Source of the DNA: Hydractinia symbiolongicarpus
Lineage: Eukaryota; Cnidaria; Hydrozoa; Anthoathecata; Hydractiniidae
DNA length: 64,000 bases
Reading direction: 5' to 3'
Assembly: GCF_029227915.1 (NCBI RefSeq)
Contig: NC_079876.1
Location: forward strand, 35,881,828-35,945,827
Shown here one piece after another: positions 48,490 through 57,776 of this stretch. The translations under genes and the position numbers were made by a program. The first letter of the stretch is position 1. The number at the start of each line of letters is the position of its first letter. A model generated the notes under the pieces. That model was not told the DNA's origin. It was given only the letters and a program-made list of their open reading frames with translations, and searched no databases.

Positions 48490-49769
48490 TTTTGCACTAC
48501 CTAGTAATGTTGATGCAAGAAATTTAAAATAATGAAACATTTCAAAACTTCAAGTGTCTAATTTTATTACTTGGTGCTAACTTATATCATCAACAATTTT
48601 TGAAATACTTTGACATTGTTTAACCTTTCAGAAAAATTTACGAAGTTTATTGAGTGTCATTTTCCTTTGTAATTTGATTATTATAAATCTGATGTCAAAA
48701 TATTTTGCTTACAATACTTTCTTTATTTGTTTACAAAAACTAGATGCAATGCACCATATATGAAACCTTTTGAAAATAATGAAAAAGAAATTACCATGAA
48801 CAAAGAATCACCTGCAAGTGGCCTTACATGCACACCCTTACCATTGTGCATATAATGGCTGAGAATGTATGTATATTTTATATGTGTAACTGTTATACTT
48901 TTAGATTGTGGGAAAAATGTTTAGTTAATAAGCATTGTGTACCTGCGTTGAAAGTAACTGGAAAAGATGACAAAAAAATTGGTGCTGAAAACTTTAAAAG
49001 GACTTGAAGATTACGTAGAAAACCTAATCATACCACTACTAGCACTGAAATTAACTTAACACCAACCTCCTTTTTTCCGCCACAAGTTGCTTCAACACCA
49101 GATGCTATTTCTACAACCAATTTAAATACTCCCCTGCGTCAATTATCTCCAATTTATAAGACTGCTACCAATATCTCATCACCTGAAAGACAAAAAAAAC
49201 AAGGAAACATTACAGGTTTTAAATTCCAACCACTTCTATCTCCCACCTCATCGTCCAGAACTTCTCTGATGATGATGAAAGCTGTTATTGGGGACATCCC
49301 ACTAATATACCAGTACAATAAAACCAGAAAGGAAATGAAGGCTAATCCATGTCAATTAGCAAAAGAAAAATACCTGCAAGTTATAGCAGAAGTTGAGGTG
49401 AAGTTAAAATTGGCAGAAGAAAATATAAAAAAGAAGTTAAAGAACTTGAAATTGAGCTTCATTGGCACAAACAGCACAGCATTGTCAATGATTCCAAAAA
49501 GTGAGAATGAGTTGGCAAAATACAAAAATATTTTAACATTATTAAAATATTGTGCTGTCATAAAAAAGGAACTTGACTTATAAAACAAATCATGACAGGG
49601 CCAATTTTTGCCCGGTAGAAATTTTTTGTTTATGTTGTGTTGCGTTGTTGCAAATTATCATATATATATATGAGCATGTAATCTTTAATTTACAGTGAAG
49701 AGATGTTTTGGCCAAAATGTAGCACAGCTACACACAGGAAAAATTTGAATATTTGAGAGGCAGTAAAAA

Positions 49770-49955
49770 GTGTTTGGAATGCATACATTAAGTATACACC
49801 GGTAATACCTACCCAATTTCCCTCACATGGCATGGGTTGACCCGTAGCTGTGGAAAAGGCATTTGCTAAGCATGCCCGCGCTGTGGACCGAACCACGGAC
49901 CTTGTGACTGCGAAGAGAACTCCATAACCACAAGGCCACGTACCATTTTGCGTGA
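49770..49955 (-). repeat. tRNA-derived SINE, second family
   Basis: Minus strand: an A-box-like TGGCCTTGTGGTTATGG, a B-box GGTTCGGTCC near 49894-49905, then a central block (49812-49843) that matches the SINE at 35348-35706 with about two mismatches in 32 bases, though the tRNA heads differ. Confidence 0.7.
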
Positions 49956-49983
49956 CGGACAGTCGTATGCTAGTATTATAATA

Positions 49984-50924
49984 TAGATGTTTTAGATACT
50001 GCCTAATTTTTTTGCCATTTCGCGACATTTTTTTGCCGTTTTGCTTGTAAATTCTGTTTTATTAAGATTTCTACTGGAAAGGTTTGACCATGAAAAGCCC
50101 ACTTTGTACCCCATCGGAAAGCAACAAAGGAGAACATTCCGACCGCAAGAATATTTTTAGCTTTAGAAGGCTTTTTTGGAACGAACATCTTCACAATGAG
50201 AAAAAACCAATATCAGCAAATAAAAATCATCTTGTTAGCTAGGTAGCTATATACTCAATAATAACTGTAATATTCCAAAAGTTTATTTATAAATAATATT
50301 AATAAAGAACCGACTTACCATTTATTTGTTTGTAAAACTCTTCTTCCCTCTTTAAGTCTTTCAATGTGAACCAACAATCTTAACAATGATGACAGTCAGG
50401 GCAAAGCCTGTCAAATTCAAAAATACCACGAGGCCCCGCAACATGACAATTTCAATTGAAAAACACGGACCAGATAGCGCGTAACAAAATTACTCGCCAT
50501 AGTGTAAAATTGTAGCAGGCGAGTTAAAAATACCGCGGCATTCAGAGTGCGCCTTAACGTAGGCTGTTCAGGTCAAATTTTTCTATGCGCCGCTCGACCT
50601 TCTAGCCGTATGCAACGTTTTCTACATTTCTATACGGTTTCAACGAGGGGTCGCGCAACTCCTAACTCCAAGCCATTCTCTAGTTATTGTTATTTTTATG
50701 ATAGATAGTATAGCCCTTTTTTGTTGCGTTTTTCGGCCAATTTCGCAACAAAACACGGCACAAAGACGGGGGTCATGTAAAGGTTTTTTTTCACAATTTC
50801 TATCTTTAAAAATCAATAACTCCAGATTGAGACATGGTAAGAACTTAAAATTTTTACAGTAGATAGTATATTTGTAAAAGAAAAAATATATTAATTTTTG
50901 ATGGTTTATTTTTAGAAATGACGT
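49984..50924. other. No gene seen
   Basis: AT-rich; short open frames only on the minus strand, without domains. Nothing assignable. Confidence 0.4.
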
Positions 50925-51580
50925 AATGATGACGTCATAGCTCAAATATTACTACAAATTGCTCTAAAAGCGCAAGAAAGTATACAACAACCAGTAAACA
51001 ATTTTATAAACTGTAATCTTAACGTTAAACAAAGTTCATTAGAGTGTACGAAATTTCGGACAAGGGTGTAAATTTGCAGACCAGATAGAAAAAATGACGT
51101 CATAGTTGAAAAAATCTTTCCAAATTGATGAAAATGCAAAAAAAGTTCACAGGAACATAATAAAACACCACAAATTAGTAACTATTCAAAAATTTTACAA
51201 ACACTCTTGAAGAGTACAAAATATTTGACAAGAGTGTAATTTGCAGACCAGATAGTAAAAATGATGCTGTAGCTCAAAAATAACATAAAATCAATGTATA
51301 AAAGCAAAACAATTATACAATAACCGGCAAAAATGTTTATAAACTGTAATCTTAACATTGAGAGACTTCATAGAAATGTACGAAATTTATATTTGCAGAC
51401 CAGCCAGAGAAAATAACGTAATAGCTGAAAAGATATTTCAAATTTAAGGAAATGTAAAAAGAAAGTCCACAGGAACCACTGTAAAACACTAAGTTGGTAA
51501 CTATAAAACTTTGACAAACACTCTTAAAGCTTGCAAAATATTTGACAGAGTATAAATATGCAGACCAGATGAAAATGGAA
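50925..51580. repeat. Diverged ~165-bp satellite
   Basis: Four units, each containing TTTGCAGACCAGATAG followed by AAAATGACGTCATAGCT, at about 50930, 51090, 51255 and 51405. Alternate units share extra sequence (AGTTCACAGGAAC.. versus TTTATAAACTGTAATC), suggesting a two-unit higher-order repeat. Confidence 0.75.
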
Positions 51581-51809
51581 CAACTGCACCTTTTAGCACC
51601 TAAATAAAAAAAAGAACGCAAAATATTAAGCTACCATAAGTGCTAAATGTTTTAATAGAACAATATATACCACATGTCACAAGTTGACAAAACAATGATC
51701 CTCAAAGGAAGAAGTTTTTGCCATAAAAAAGTTCCACGGTTTGAACGAGTTACATTACCACAAAAATTTCTTCCCTCAAATATATAACTATACTATAACT
51801 AACTATATT

Positions 51810-52562
51810 CTAAGATAACATAATAACGTCTCCCTTCTCAAAATCTAAAATTATTGGAAAACTCCAAACTGTCTCAGGTTCTGACTCATATACTACATTA
51901 AACAACGTGCGTTTAGGATTGGAATGTCGTTTTGCTACACTTAGAATTTCCCCTTTACACCAATATGCATCCTCTTCATCTTCTTCCTTTAAATGATGCC
52001 GTATGTGTAAACCAACTAAACAATTATCCTTTGTTACCTTTTCTGCAGATGATGAAAATGTTACATGCATGATTTTAACAAAGTTTTCAAGAAGCTCTTC
52101 CCAAGACAAATCAACTCTTTTGTTTCCACTCTGTTTTGTTTTGTTAAACAATTTGGAATTGCATTTGAAAGGCATAACATGCCTGTAAAAATTCATTTGC
52201 GCTAGCAAAACTTCTGCACGTTTTTGTGATGATATATCCATGATGTTTTTTTTCAGTTCATCAACAGATATCCAAGCCTGGACATTTAGCTCAAGCAATT
52301 TGTTAAAAGCTTCCACTTTCTTCAATGCTATTTTCTCTTCAGCTTTCTTTTTCATATCTTGTTTAGCAAGCAATTTCCTTTTCCTCTCCTCCAACAGTTC
52401 TTTTCTCCTTGATTTATACTCCGCCTTCATTTTTTCCACATTATGTCTGGCTGATTCCATCATACTTTTTTTCTCATCATAAGACTTCTGTTCAAACCAA
52501 TCAAGTGTTTTGTTACGCGACCACATGGTTAAAGCCTGCAATGTTTCAACATTGGCACTTGG
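51810..52562 (-). CDS. Host terminal exon: coiled coil plus small beta-rich domain
   Basis: An open frame of about 250 residues, ending at the stop at 51810. A minus-strand acceptor (pyrimidine tract CTTTTCCTATCTCT then AAACGAAG) predicts exon start at 52562, phase 0. Residues ~20-90 are a strongly charged helix (KSRRKELLEERKRKLLAKQ). The C-terminus has W, E and D-rich strands (YWCKGEIL, TLFNVVYE, VWSFPIILDFEKGD) like a Tudor/chromo-type barrel; this is an analogy, not a match. There is no ATG context, so upstream exons must exist; the Polinton occupies the adjoining upstream DNA. Confidence 0.6.
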   Translation of the reverse strand, partial: PSANVETLQALTMWSRNKTLDWFEQKSYDEKKSMMESARHNVEKMKAEYKSRRKELLEERKRKLLAKQDMKKKAEEKIALKKVEAFNKLLELNVQAWISVDELKKNIMDISSQKRAEVLLAQMNFYRHVMPFKCNSKLFNKTKQSGNKRVDLSWEELLENFVKIMHVTFSSSAEKVTKDNCLVGLHIRHHLKEEDEEDAYWCKGEILSVAKRHSNPKRTLFNVVYESEPETVWSFPIILDFEKGDVIMLS

Positions 52563-52804
52563 CTTCGTTTTAGAGATAGGAAAAGGCGGATGTTAGGACA
52601 GACCCCGTTGGCACTTTACCATTCCACGTCAAATTATAGGCCATCCACGTCAAATCAACGATAGAAGAGTCTATAAAATCCGTTAGCACCTACGAATGTC
52701 CGGATCCGCCCCAACCCCCCAACCCCCGCCGTGTCCCCCGGGCCCCCTCCCCTCCCCATGGGTCCCTACCCACCCTCATCTGTCGTGCCCTATAATTTAT
52801 AGTG
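52563..52804. other. Host-Polinton boundary region
   Basis: Holds two CCACGTCAAAT direct repeats (about 52624 and 52645), a TATAAAA at 52672, and then a C-rich tract (52700-52780). The left terminus of the Polinton should lie here. AGTCTATAAAA at 52668 is one candidate start because Polinton ends usually begin AGT, but the other end is outside the window. The GGGTGGGTA..CCCATGG motif (minus, 52757-52780) also occurs after other Polinton genes. Confidence 0.4.
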
Positions 52805-55800
52805 TTATGTGTGTCTATAATGTCCTCTTGCCAGTGTGGTAATACCATCATCCAAAATTATGCGCTTATCATCATCCGCATTGAGCGCGAGTTTATTTGT
52901 TTTTATCGTGTGGACATCGTGCTTAATCGATCTGAAGGTCATCTGTTCTCTGTAAACATTTTCACCCTCCAACAGGCATCTCTTATAATCATCGAAACCT
53001 ATGGTCTTCCTTACCACACACTTCTTGACCCCCTTGCACCTCTTATCCTCCCTACCACATAGCTGTTTGTATGCGTACGTCTTCGCTCTTAGAGCCACAA
53101 ACTCGGTCATCACCTTACCACCCAACTCGTCCTTCATCAGCCCAATGATCTTTTTATTCAAACCTAATGGTAGAGGTCTACCATCTTCCTTATCATACCC
53201 CGATGTGTCAAATCTAGCAGACACATCATCGGCGATATCTTTGTAAAAGTCGTTGGTTTTGATGTGGTATACGAATGAATCAGTATCCATGTAACACAGT
53301 TTCACGTCATCACCATATTTCGGCTTCATGTAATCATAGTGAAACTCGTACATAATCATCTTGGACATGTCGAGAATTGCCAGTCCCAGGTATATCGGCT
53401 TATTCATTTTGATCTTTATCTTGGACATTTCAACACCCATCAGTGTTTCTGAGAACCATGTGCTACCCTTGAAGTTGGGCTTCATCACCAGCTTCTCATA
53501 CTGTTCCTTCTTCGTAGCCAAGCGTATATCTTTGTGTTTACGCTGATTCTCCATTGTCTTACCAAAGAACGAATTGTTCATCAGCTTGAAAAAGTCCTTC
53601 TCAAAGTCATTCTTCGACTCCGTGCGCAGCCGTGTATTGAAGTCGATGTATGACTTCAGCCACGCACTCTGATTAAATCTCAAGACCCTATGAACCTTCT
53701 CAAGAACAAGACCATGCTTCAACGCTTGAGCAAGCGCACGGATATGAGTGATATATTTCGTCTTACCAGAAAGACATGGCGTCAGCTTCTCGACGCCATT
53801 AATCTCCTTCCTCTCAGGCATGAAAGGAAGGTCGCTATGAGAATCATGAAGCTCCCGCGGATAGCTCACATCGACCTCAAGGATGTACCCCTCTTCACCA
53901 TCTTCCTCAGCTAATTGCGAAATCAGTTCGGATGTGAAATCAGAAACCGTGTCATCAACCCACTCAAACCCCCCGGTCGGCATCTTCTGAATCATGGCCC
54001 AGCCGTACAAATTATTTGCATCTAGGTACTGAAGATAGCTATTAACCTCCTTCCTCCTGACCTTCCTCCCGACCTTGGTGGCTTTGGTGGTATATTGTTT
54101 CCCCTCTTTCGGTGTGGTTGGTCCCCAACATGACTTTTCATACAAACTCATGACCTTGTCCTTCATGGCTCTGTAGGCTTTACTGATTTTCAGCCTGATC
54201 GTCCTAGGTGCATGTTTCATTATCCAGTACCTCAAGTATCTCATTTTTGTTTTCACTATAGGTCTGGTTTTAGCCATTTCCTGCCGCTCAAAAATATCCA
54301 TGTCAGAGCCATCAGGTGGATTGTACAAGTCACCCATATACTTATTGTTGGCCTTGGCGTGGCGGTGGACAGCCTGACACAATCCACCCCTAATACCACT
54401 CTCAATGAACATGACCATCTCCATATCCGACAATAGATCTAGACTAACCTTGGTCTTTTTCAGACATGCTTGCCAGGTTAATCCAGGAGTTGTGTAGAAA
54501 TGCGCGGGATCTAGTTCGTAGTATCTGGAACACGTCTCTCTGAATGTCTCAAACACATCAGCGAGCAATAGAACATCTGTCTTGAGATAGATGTCGTGAT
54601 AAATGCCCATATTCCCAACCTTCATGTCCTTCCACACCTTCTGGGCATGTGCATAATCGGCATCACTGATGTGACTCATGTTCAGCTTGCTGTAGAAATC
54701 ATCCTTTGACGGGAGCTCAGTTTCATTAAACCTATCGAATGAGTTAACATACTCATATGGGTATACACCCTTCCTTCTCATTATGTTGAATTCGTCACCA
54801 TTGAAGAATTTTCGAAGGTTTTTGCACTGATCATCTGATAGGTTGTCAGCCAGAGAGCTTAGGCCGCTTGACATAAATCTAAATGAATCGATGAATCTCA
54901 GCTTTATCTTCCTGTCCTTAGTCTCACCATTTTTGTCGATGTATTCACCAACCTTAACATCGGTCGAGAAAGAGATATATTTCTCCTTATTCTCTGCGAT
55001 TACATCCATACCATCCTCTCCGTACTTCCTTGCAAGCTCCTTAATGAATAAATGCGCATCATATCCGCTCAGATTGTGGAAGACAACCGGGATATAATTA
55101 GGTACCTTATACCGCAGATTACACCCCTGATGAGCGGCTCCACGAAACTTACCGGTGAAATGACAGTGATCCCTAACCTTGATGTCATCCTTGTCATCAA
55201 ATTCCTTCATGCAAATGTGGCACACCTCGGCTCTATTGAAACCGTCACGCTCCTCATCCGTCAGTGGATCCATTTCTTTCTGAGGAAACATGTTATATAA
55301 CCTTTCCGCCTCGGAAACCACATGATCCACAAAACGCGTAACACAGTCCTCACCGCGATAAAGATTAAGAGGGTTGGGAACGTCACCATGAGCATATTTA
55401 CTATAACAACAGAATCCGGTTGGGACATGCTTATCGACTTTCTCGGTTGATGATCCGCCTTTTCTCTCATCCTCCGGCAATTCTTGTGTAAAAGCCTCGA
55501 AATCAGCATACATGATGAATGGGACCTTGAGCTGAAACTTACCATCGCTGAAGGTTAGAGTGGTACCCTCTTTGGGGAGTTGAACCTTAGCAGCATCATT
55601 ATCCTTGCAATACTCAAAGTGCTCATCCCTTTTCATCTCACTCGGGAAACCGGAAAGACAATTCAAGCAATAATGTTCTTTATTCTTATGCTTTGAGTTA
55701 ACCTTGCTCAGGACACCACTCAGGTTCTTAACAGCGATATAGTGCCTCTTATCCCCTTCACACAGTAAAAACAAAACAACCGTCTCATCCCGGTCAAGAT

Positions 55801-57097
55801 GCTTCGACTTTCGACACATATAGACACCCTCTATGTCATCTTTCGTCAAAACATGCACAGCGACATCGGGGTTCCTCCTCTCAAAGAGATTTATCTTGTT
55901 TAGCGCCATTGGGAAAGTTATACCATCCCAATTATACTTATCATGCTTCTTAAGGATTGAGATTCGTTCAGGGTGATTATCGATCTTATCATGATTGAGA
56001 GCAGCGATAACAGCCCATCTGAAACATTCATCATCCTCGTTATGAGGGTTAATCACGGATCGCTTTCCGCTGAAGTTCTCCGGTAGTGGTAGGTAAGAAC
56101 TAACTCTGGTTAATTTTAGTTTGTGAAAGTCCACATGCATATGTAGGATCCTCTCGATTGTGAATCCGCTGGCCGGAAGCGCGGGGTTCTCAATCTGCTC
56201 GATTATTTTATTAGTCATACGGAGGATCACATCGGAAATGTCATCGTTGGAATGTAATACCTCCATATAGCTATTGAACGCTTTGTCAACATATACACGT
56301 GGGGCATCGGTCGAGCCGGTGTCCTCCTTTACCCATTTCACCCACAGTGTAGCCTGAGTCTTCAGCGACTTCTTCTGCCTGAGCACTTCCTTCATCAACC
56401 TCTTAACGATAGGCTTAAGCTGTTTGAGAAAGACCTTGACATTCCTCTTCTTACCATCCGAGTTTATCTTGAAACGTTTGTATGAACCTACAAAAGCTTC
56501 TTCAATGGGGGTATAGGGGTTTTCCTCTTTCACCTCTTCCACCTCTTCCTCTCCACTGCCCTTTTTATACAAACCCATGATCTTATCCTTCATGGCTTTG
56601 AAAGCTTTTGTTGTTTTATCCTTAATAGCCTTAGGTACATGTTTCGTCAACCAGTCTCTCCATTCAATCAACTTGCTTTTCACTATAGGTCTGGTTTTAG
56701 CCATTTCTTCCTGCTCAAAAATATCCATGTCAGAGCCAGATCTAAATGGTCTAGGTCCCGGTCTCGGTGTTGGTATGGGTACAGATCCATCGGATCCTAG
56801 AAAACTCCCCAGAGATTTGATTGATGTAGGTGGTACATGTATGGTGGGTCTAGATGTTGGTAAAGGGCTGTAGAGTCTCGGCACGGGTACGGGTCTAGTG
56901 GGTCTCGGCACGGGTACGGGTCTAGTGGGTCTCGGCACGGGTACGGGTCTAGTGGGTCTCGGCACGGGTACGGGTGCTGACACAGTAGTGGGTCTCAATA
57001 ATTCGATAAGATCGGCCTTTCTGAGCTTTGCGTAGCCAGGTAGGCTGCGTTCCTTAGCGAGTTTTCTTAATTCAGCAAAGGTATTTCTCGAAGTCAT
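52805..57097 (-). CDS. polB: Protein-primed DNA polymerase B with SAP and nuclease-type zinc domains
   Basis: 1430 residues, open throughout. Order: SAP/HeH-like helix pair (1-37), a PVPVPRPTR repeat (~45-80), a ~60-residue domain starting GSDMDIFE (119-180), a Cys/His cluster HYCLNCLSGF (~480), exonuclease I MYADFEA (~530), a zinc-binding module with CHICMKEF and VRDHCHFTGKFRG resembling endonuclease VII HNH (~625-665), Exo II FHNLSGYDAH (~675), and Exo III LKTDVLLLADVFETF (~840). A second copy of the GSDMDIFE domain follows (~928-990), then motif A YLDANNLYGWAM (~1025), motif B NNSFFGKT (~1172) and motif C YMDTDS (~1268). It replicates the linear element from a terminal protein primer. Its promoter resembles those of 57352-57612 and 59291-60015. 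Confidence 0.95.
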   Translation of the reverse strand: MTSRNTFAELRKLAKERSLPGYAKLRKADLIELLRPTTVSAPVPVPRPTRPVPVPRPTRPVPVPRPTRPVPVPRLYSPLPTSRPTIHVPPTSIKSLGSFLGSDGSVPIPTPRPGPRPFRSGSDMDIFEQEEMAKTRPIVKSKLIEWRDWLTKHVPKAIKDKTTKAFKAMKDKIMGLYKKGSGEEEVEEVKEENPYTPIEEAFVGSYKRFKINSDGKKRNVKVFLKQLKPIVKRLMKEVLRQKKSLKTQATLWVKWVKEDTGSTDAPRVYVDKAFNSYMEVLHSNDDISDVILRMTNKIIEQIENPALPASGFTIERILHMHVDFHKLKLTRVSSYLPLPENFSGKRSVINPHNEDDECFRWAVIAALNHDKIDNHPERISILKKHDKYNWDGITFPMALNKINLFERRNPDVAVHVLTKDDIEGVYMCRKSKHLDRDETVVLFLLCEGDKRHYIAVKNLSGVLSKVNSKHKNKEHYCLNCLSGFPSEMKRDEHFEYCKDNDAAKVQLPKEGTTLTFSDGKFQLKVPFIMYADFEAFTQELPEDERKGGSSTEKVDKHVPTGFCCYSKYAHGDVPNPLNLYRGEDCVTRFVDHVVSEAERLYNMFPQKEMDPLTDEERDGFNRAEVCHICMKEFDDKDDIKVRDHCHFTGKFRGAAHQGCNLRYKVPNYIPVVFHNLSGYDAHLFIKELARKYGEDGMDVIAENKEKYISFSTDVKVGEYIDKNGETKDRKIKLRFIDSFRFMSSGLSSLADNLSDDQCKNLRKFFNGDEFNIMRRKGVYPYEYVNSFDRFNETELPSKDDFYSKLNMSHISDADYAHAQKVWKDMKVGNMGIYHDIYLKTDVLLLADVFETFRETCSRYYELDPAHFYTTPGLTWQACLKKTKVSLDLLSDMEMVMFIESGIRGGLCQAVHRHAKANNKYMGDLYNPPDGSDMDIFERQEMAKTRPIVKTKMRYLRYWIMKHAPRTIRLKISKAYRAMKDKVMSLYEKSCWGPTTPKEGKQYTTKATKVGRKVRRKEVNSYLQYLDANNLYGWAMIQKMPTGGFEWVDDTVSDFTSELISQLAEEDGEEGYILEVDVSYPRELHDSHSDLPFMPERKEINGVEKLTPCLSGKTKYITHIRALAQALKHGLVLEKVHRVLRFNQSAWLKSYIDFNTRLRTESKNDFEKDFFKLMNNSFFGKTMENQRKHKDIRLATKKEQYEKLVMKPNFKGSTWFSETLMGVEMSKIKIKMNKPIYLGLAILDMSKMIMYEFHYDYMKPKYGDDVKLCYMDTDSFVYHIKTNDFYKDIADDVSARFDTSGYDKEDGRPLPLGLNKKIIGLMKDELGGKVMTEFVALRAKTYAYKQLCGREDKRCKGVKKCVVRKTIGFDDYKRCLLEGENVYREQMTFRSIKHDVHTIKTNKLALNADDDKRIILDDGITTLARGHYRHT
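56875..56975. repeat. 27-bp tandem repeat inside polB
   Basis: About 3.7 copies of GGGTCTCGGCACGGGTACGG plus TCTAGT, encoding PVPVPRPTR on the minus strand. A related Pro/Arg repeat is in the 57352-57612 ORF. Confidence 0.9.
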
Positions 57098-57100
57098 GCT

Positions 57101-57180
57101 TGCGTATGATATACGATATGTGGATCTTTAAGGTGATATACGATCTGTGGATCTTTAAGCCATTTTATAAATCGTAAACC
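57101..57180 (-). promoter_or_regulatory. Promoter of polB, group 1
   Basis: Minus strand: ACGATTTATAAAATGGCTTAAAG, then twice GATCCACA.ATCGTATATCA, then the ATG. The double block is a local tandem repeat; the downstream two promoters have one block each. Confidence 0.65.
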
Positions 57181-57314
57181 GTGTTGGGGGGTCGTGAGTG
57201 TCCTGGTTTGTGGGGCAACCACCATGCTAAATTGTAGTAAAACACGCTTTGTGATACATACATCGATACACCATGGGTACCCACCCATTGGCACCTCGAG
57301 GGTCGTGAATCACA

Positions 57315-57338
57315 TTTGTTACCCGTCCGAGTAACAAA
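57315..57338 (-). terminator. 3'-end stem-loop after 57352-57612
   Basis: Arms TTTGTTAC / GTAACAAA plus an inner CG/CG, 14 bases after the stop codon, followed by the GGGTGGGTACCCATGG motif (57271-57286). See the related stem-loops at 57741, 59249 and 60117. Confidence 0.6.
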
Positions 57339-57351
57339 AATGCCCAATCAC

Positions 57352-57612
57352 TTAGGTCTTAGATATGCCTCCCTGTTGTTCACTACCGGATCTCGAGGGT
57401 CTCGGTGCCGGTACGGGTCTCGGCGCTGGTACTGGTCTGGCGGGTCTCGGCACGGGTACCGGTCTAACCGGTGCTGAAACGGTAGTTGGTCTCAAAAATT
57501 CGATCAGATCGGCCTTTCTGAGCCTTAAGTAGCGATGATGTAGGCCGCGTTCTCTAGAGGATTTTTCTCTAGCGAGATGTATTAATTCGGAAACTGTATT
57601 TCTCGAAGTCAT
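57352..57612 (-). CDS. Short chimeric ORF: polB-like N-terminus with Pro/Arg tail
   Basis: 86 residues. The first ~50 (MTSRNTVSELIHLAREK..LRKADLIEFLRPTTVSAP) are a diverged copy of the polymerase N-terminus, a SAP/HeH-type putative DNA-binding helix pair, then PVPAPRP repeats. The last codons (about 57358-57382) instead match, in another frame, the coding end of the SAP gene at 57777. The ORF thus looks like a recombinant of the polB start and the SAP gene end. It has its own group 1 promoter and 3' stem-loop, so it may still be expressed. Confidence 0.6.
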   Translation of the reverse strand: MTSRNTVSELIHLAREKSSRERGLHHRYLRLRKADLIEFLRPTTVSAPVRPVPVPRPARPVPAPRPVPAPRPSRSGSEQQGGISKT

Positions 57613-57670
57613 GCCCGGTTGTGATATACGATCTGTGGATCTTTAAGCCGTTTTTATAAATCGTAAACCG
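57613..57670 (-). promoter_or_regulatory. Promoter of the short ORF, group 1
   Basis: Minus strand: ACGATTTATAAAAACGGCTTAAAG, then GATCCACAGATCGTATATCA, then ATG. Almost the same as the polB promoter. Confidence 0.6.
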
Positions 57671-57740
57671 GGGTGGAGGATCGTGAGGGGCTTCGTTCGC
57701 AAGACACCCACCAGCACCATGGGGTACCCACCCACCAGCA

Positions 57741-57764
57741 TTTGTTACTCGTCTGAGTAACAAA
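57741..57764 (-). terminator. 3'-end stem-loop of SAP gene 1
   Basis: Ten-bp perfect arms TTTGTTACTC / GAGTAACAAA with a 4-base loop, 12 bases beyond the stop, followed by the GGTGGGTACCCCATGG motif (57717-57734). Confidence 0.65.
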
Positions 57765-57776
57765 AAAAATGTCCAA

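Larger units (their letters stand above)
43618..49583 (+). pseudogene. Decayed multi-exon gene of unrecognised family
   Basis: Exons recognisable from open frame plus splice sites are 43618-44072 (with a frameshift near 43830-43860), 44181-44359, 44475-44592, 45378-45730, 45865-46656, 47489-47938, 48225-48455 and a last one about 48905-49583. Junction phases agree wherever I checked. Conserved-looking blocks include KKKTHSLQNCLGCQ, a CHSCSVHADC cysteine pair, HHVGAKKKT and HSGTQLRLVFGRTANTEKEE. The frame is broken by TAA at 45721, 46212 and 46362, by TGA near 49006, by more stops in a possible exon at 48745-48860, and by an inverted duplication at 48430-48489. I do not recognise the family. 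Composition suggests a nuclear, possibly transposon-related protein, but that is a guess. A repeat unit sits in the intron after 46656. Confidence 0.6.

Noticed and set aside
54125-54315. Intein in the polymerase
   Set aside because: No splicing motifs at the edges, too short, and a copy of the same segment exists near the N-terminus.
52840-56880. Plus-strand open frames opposite polB
   Set aside because: Antisense shadows of a 1430-codon intact gene.
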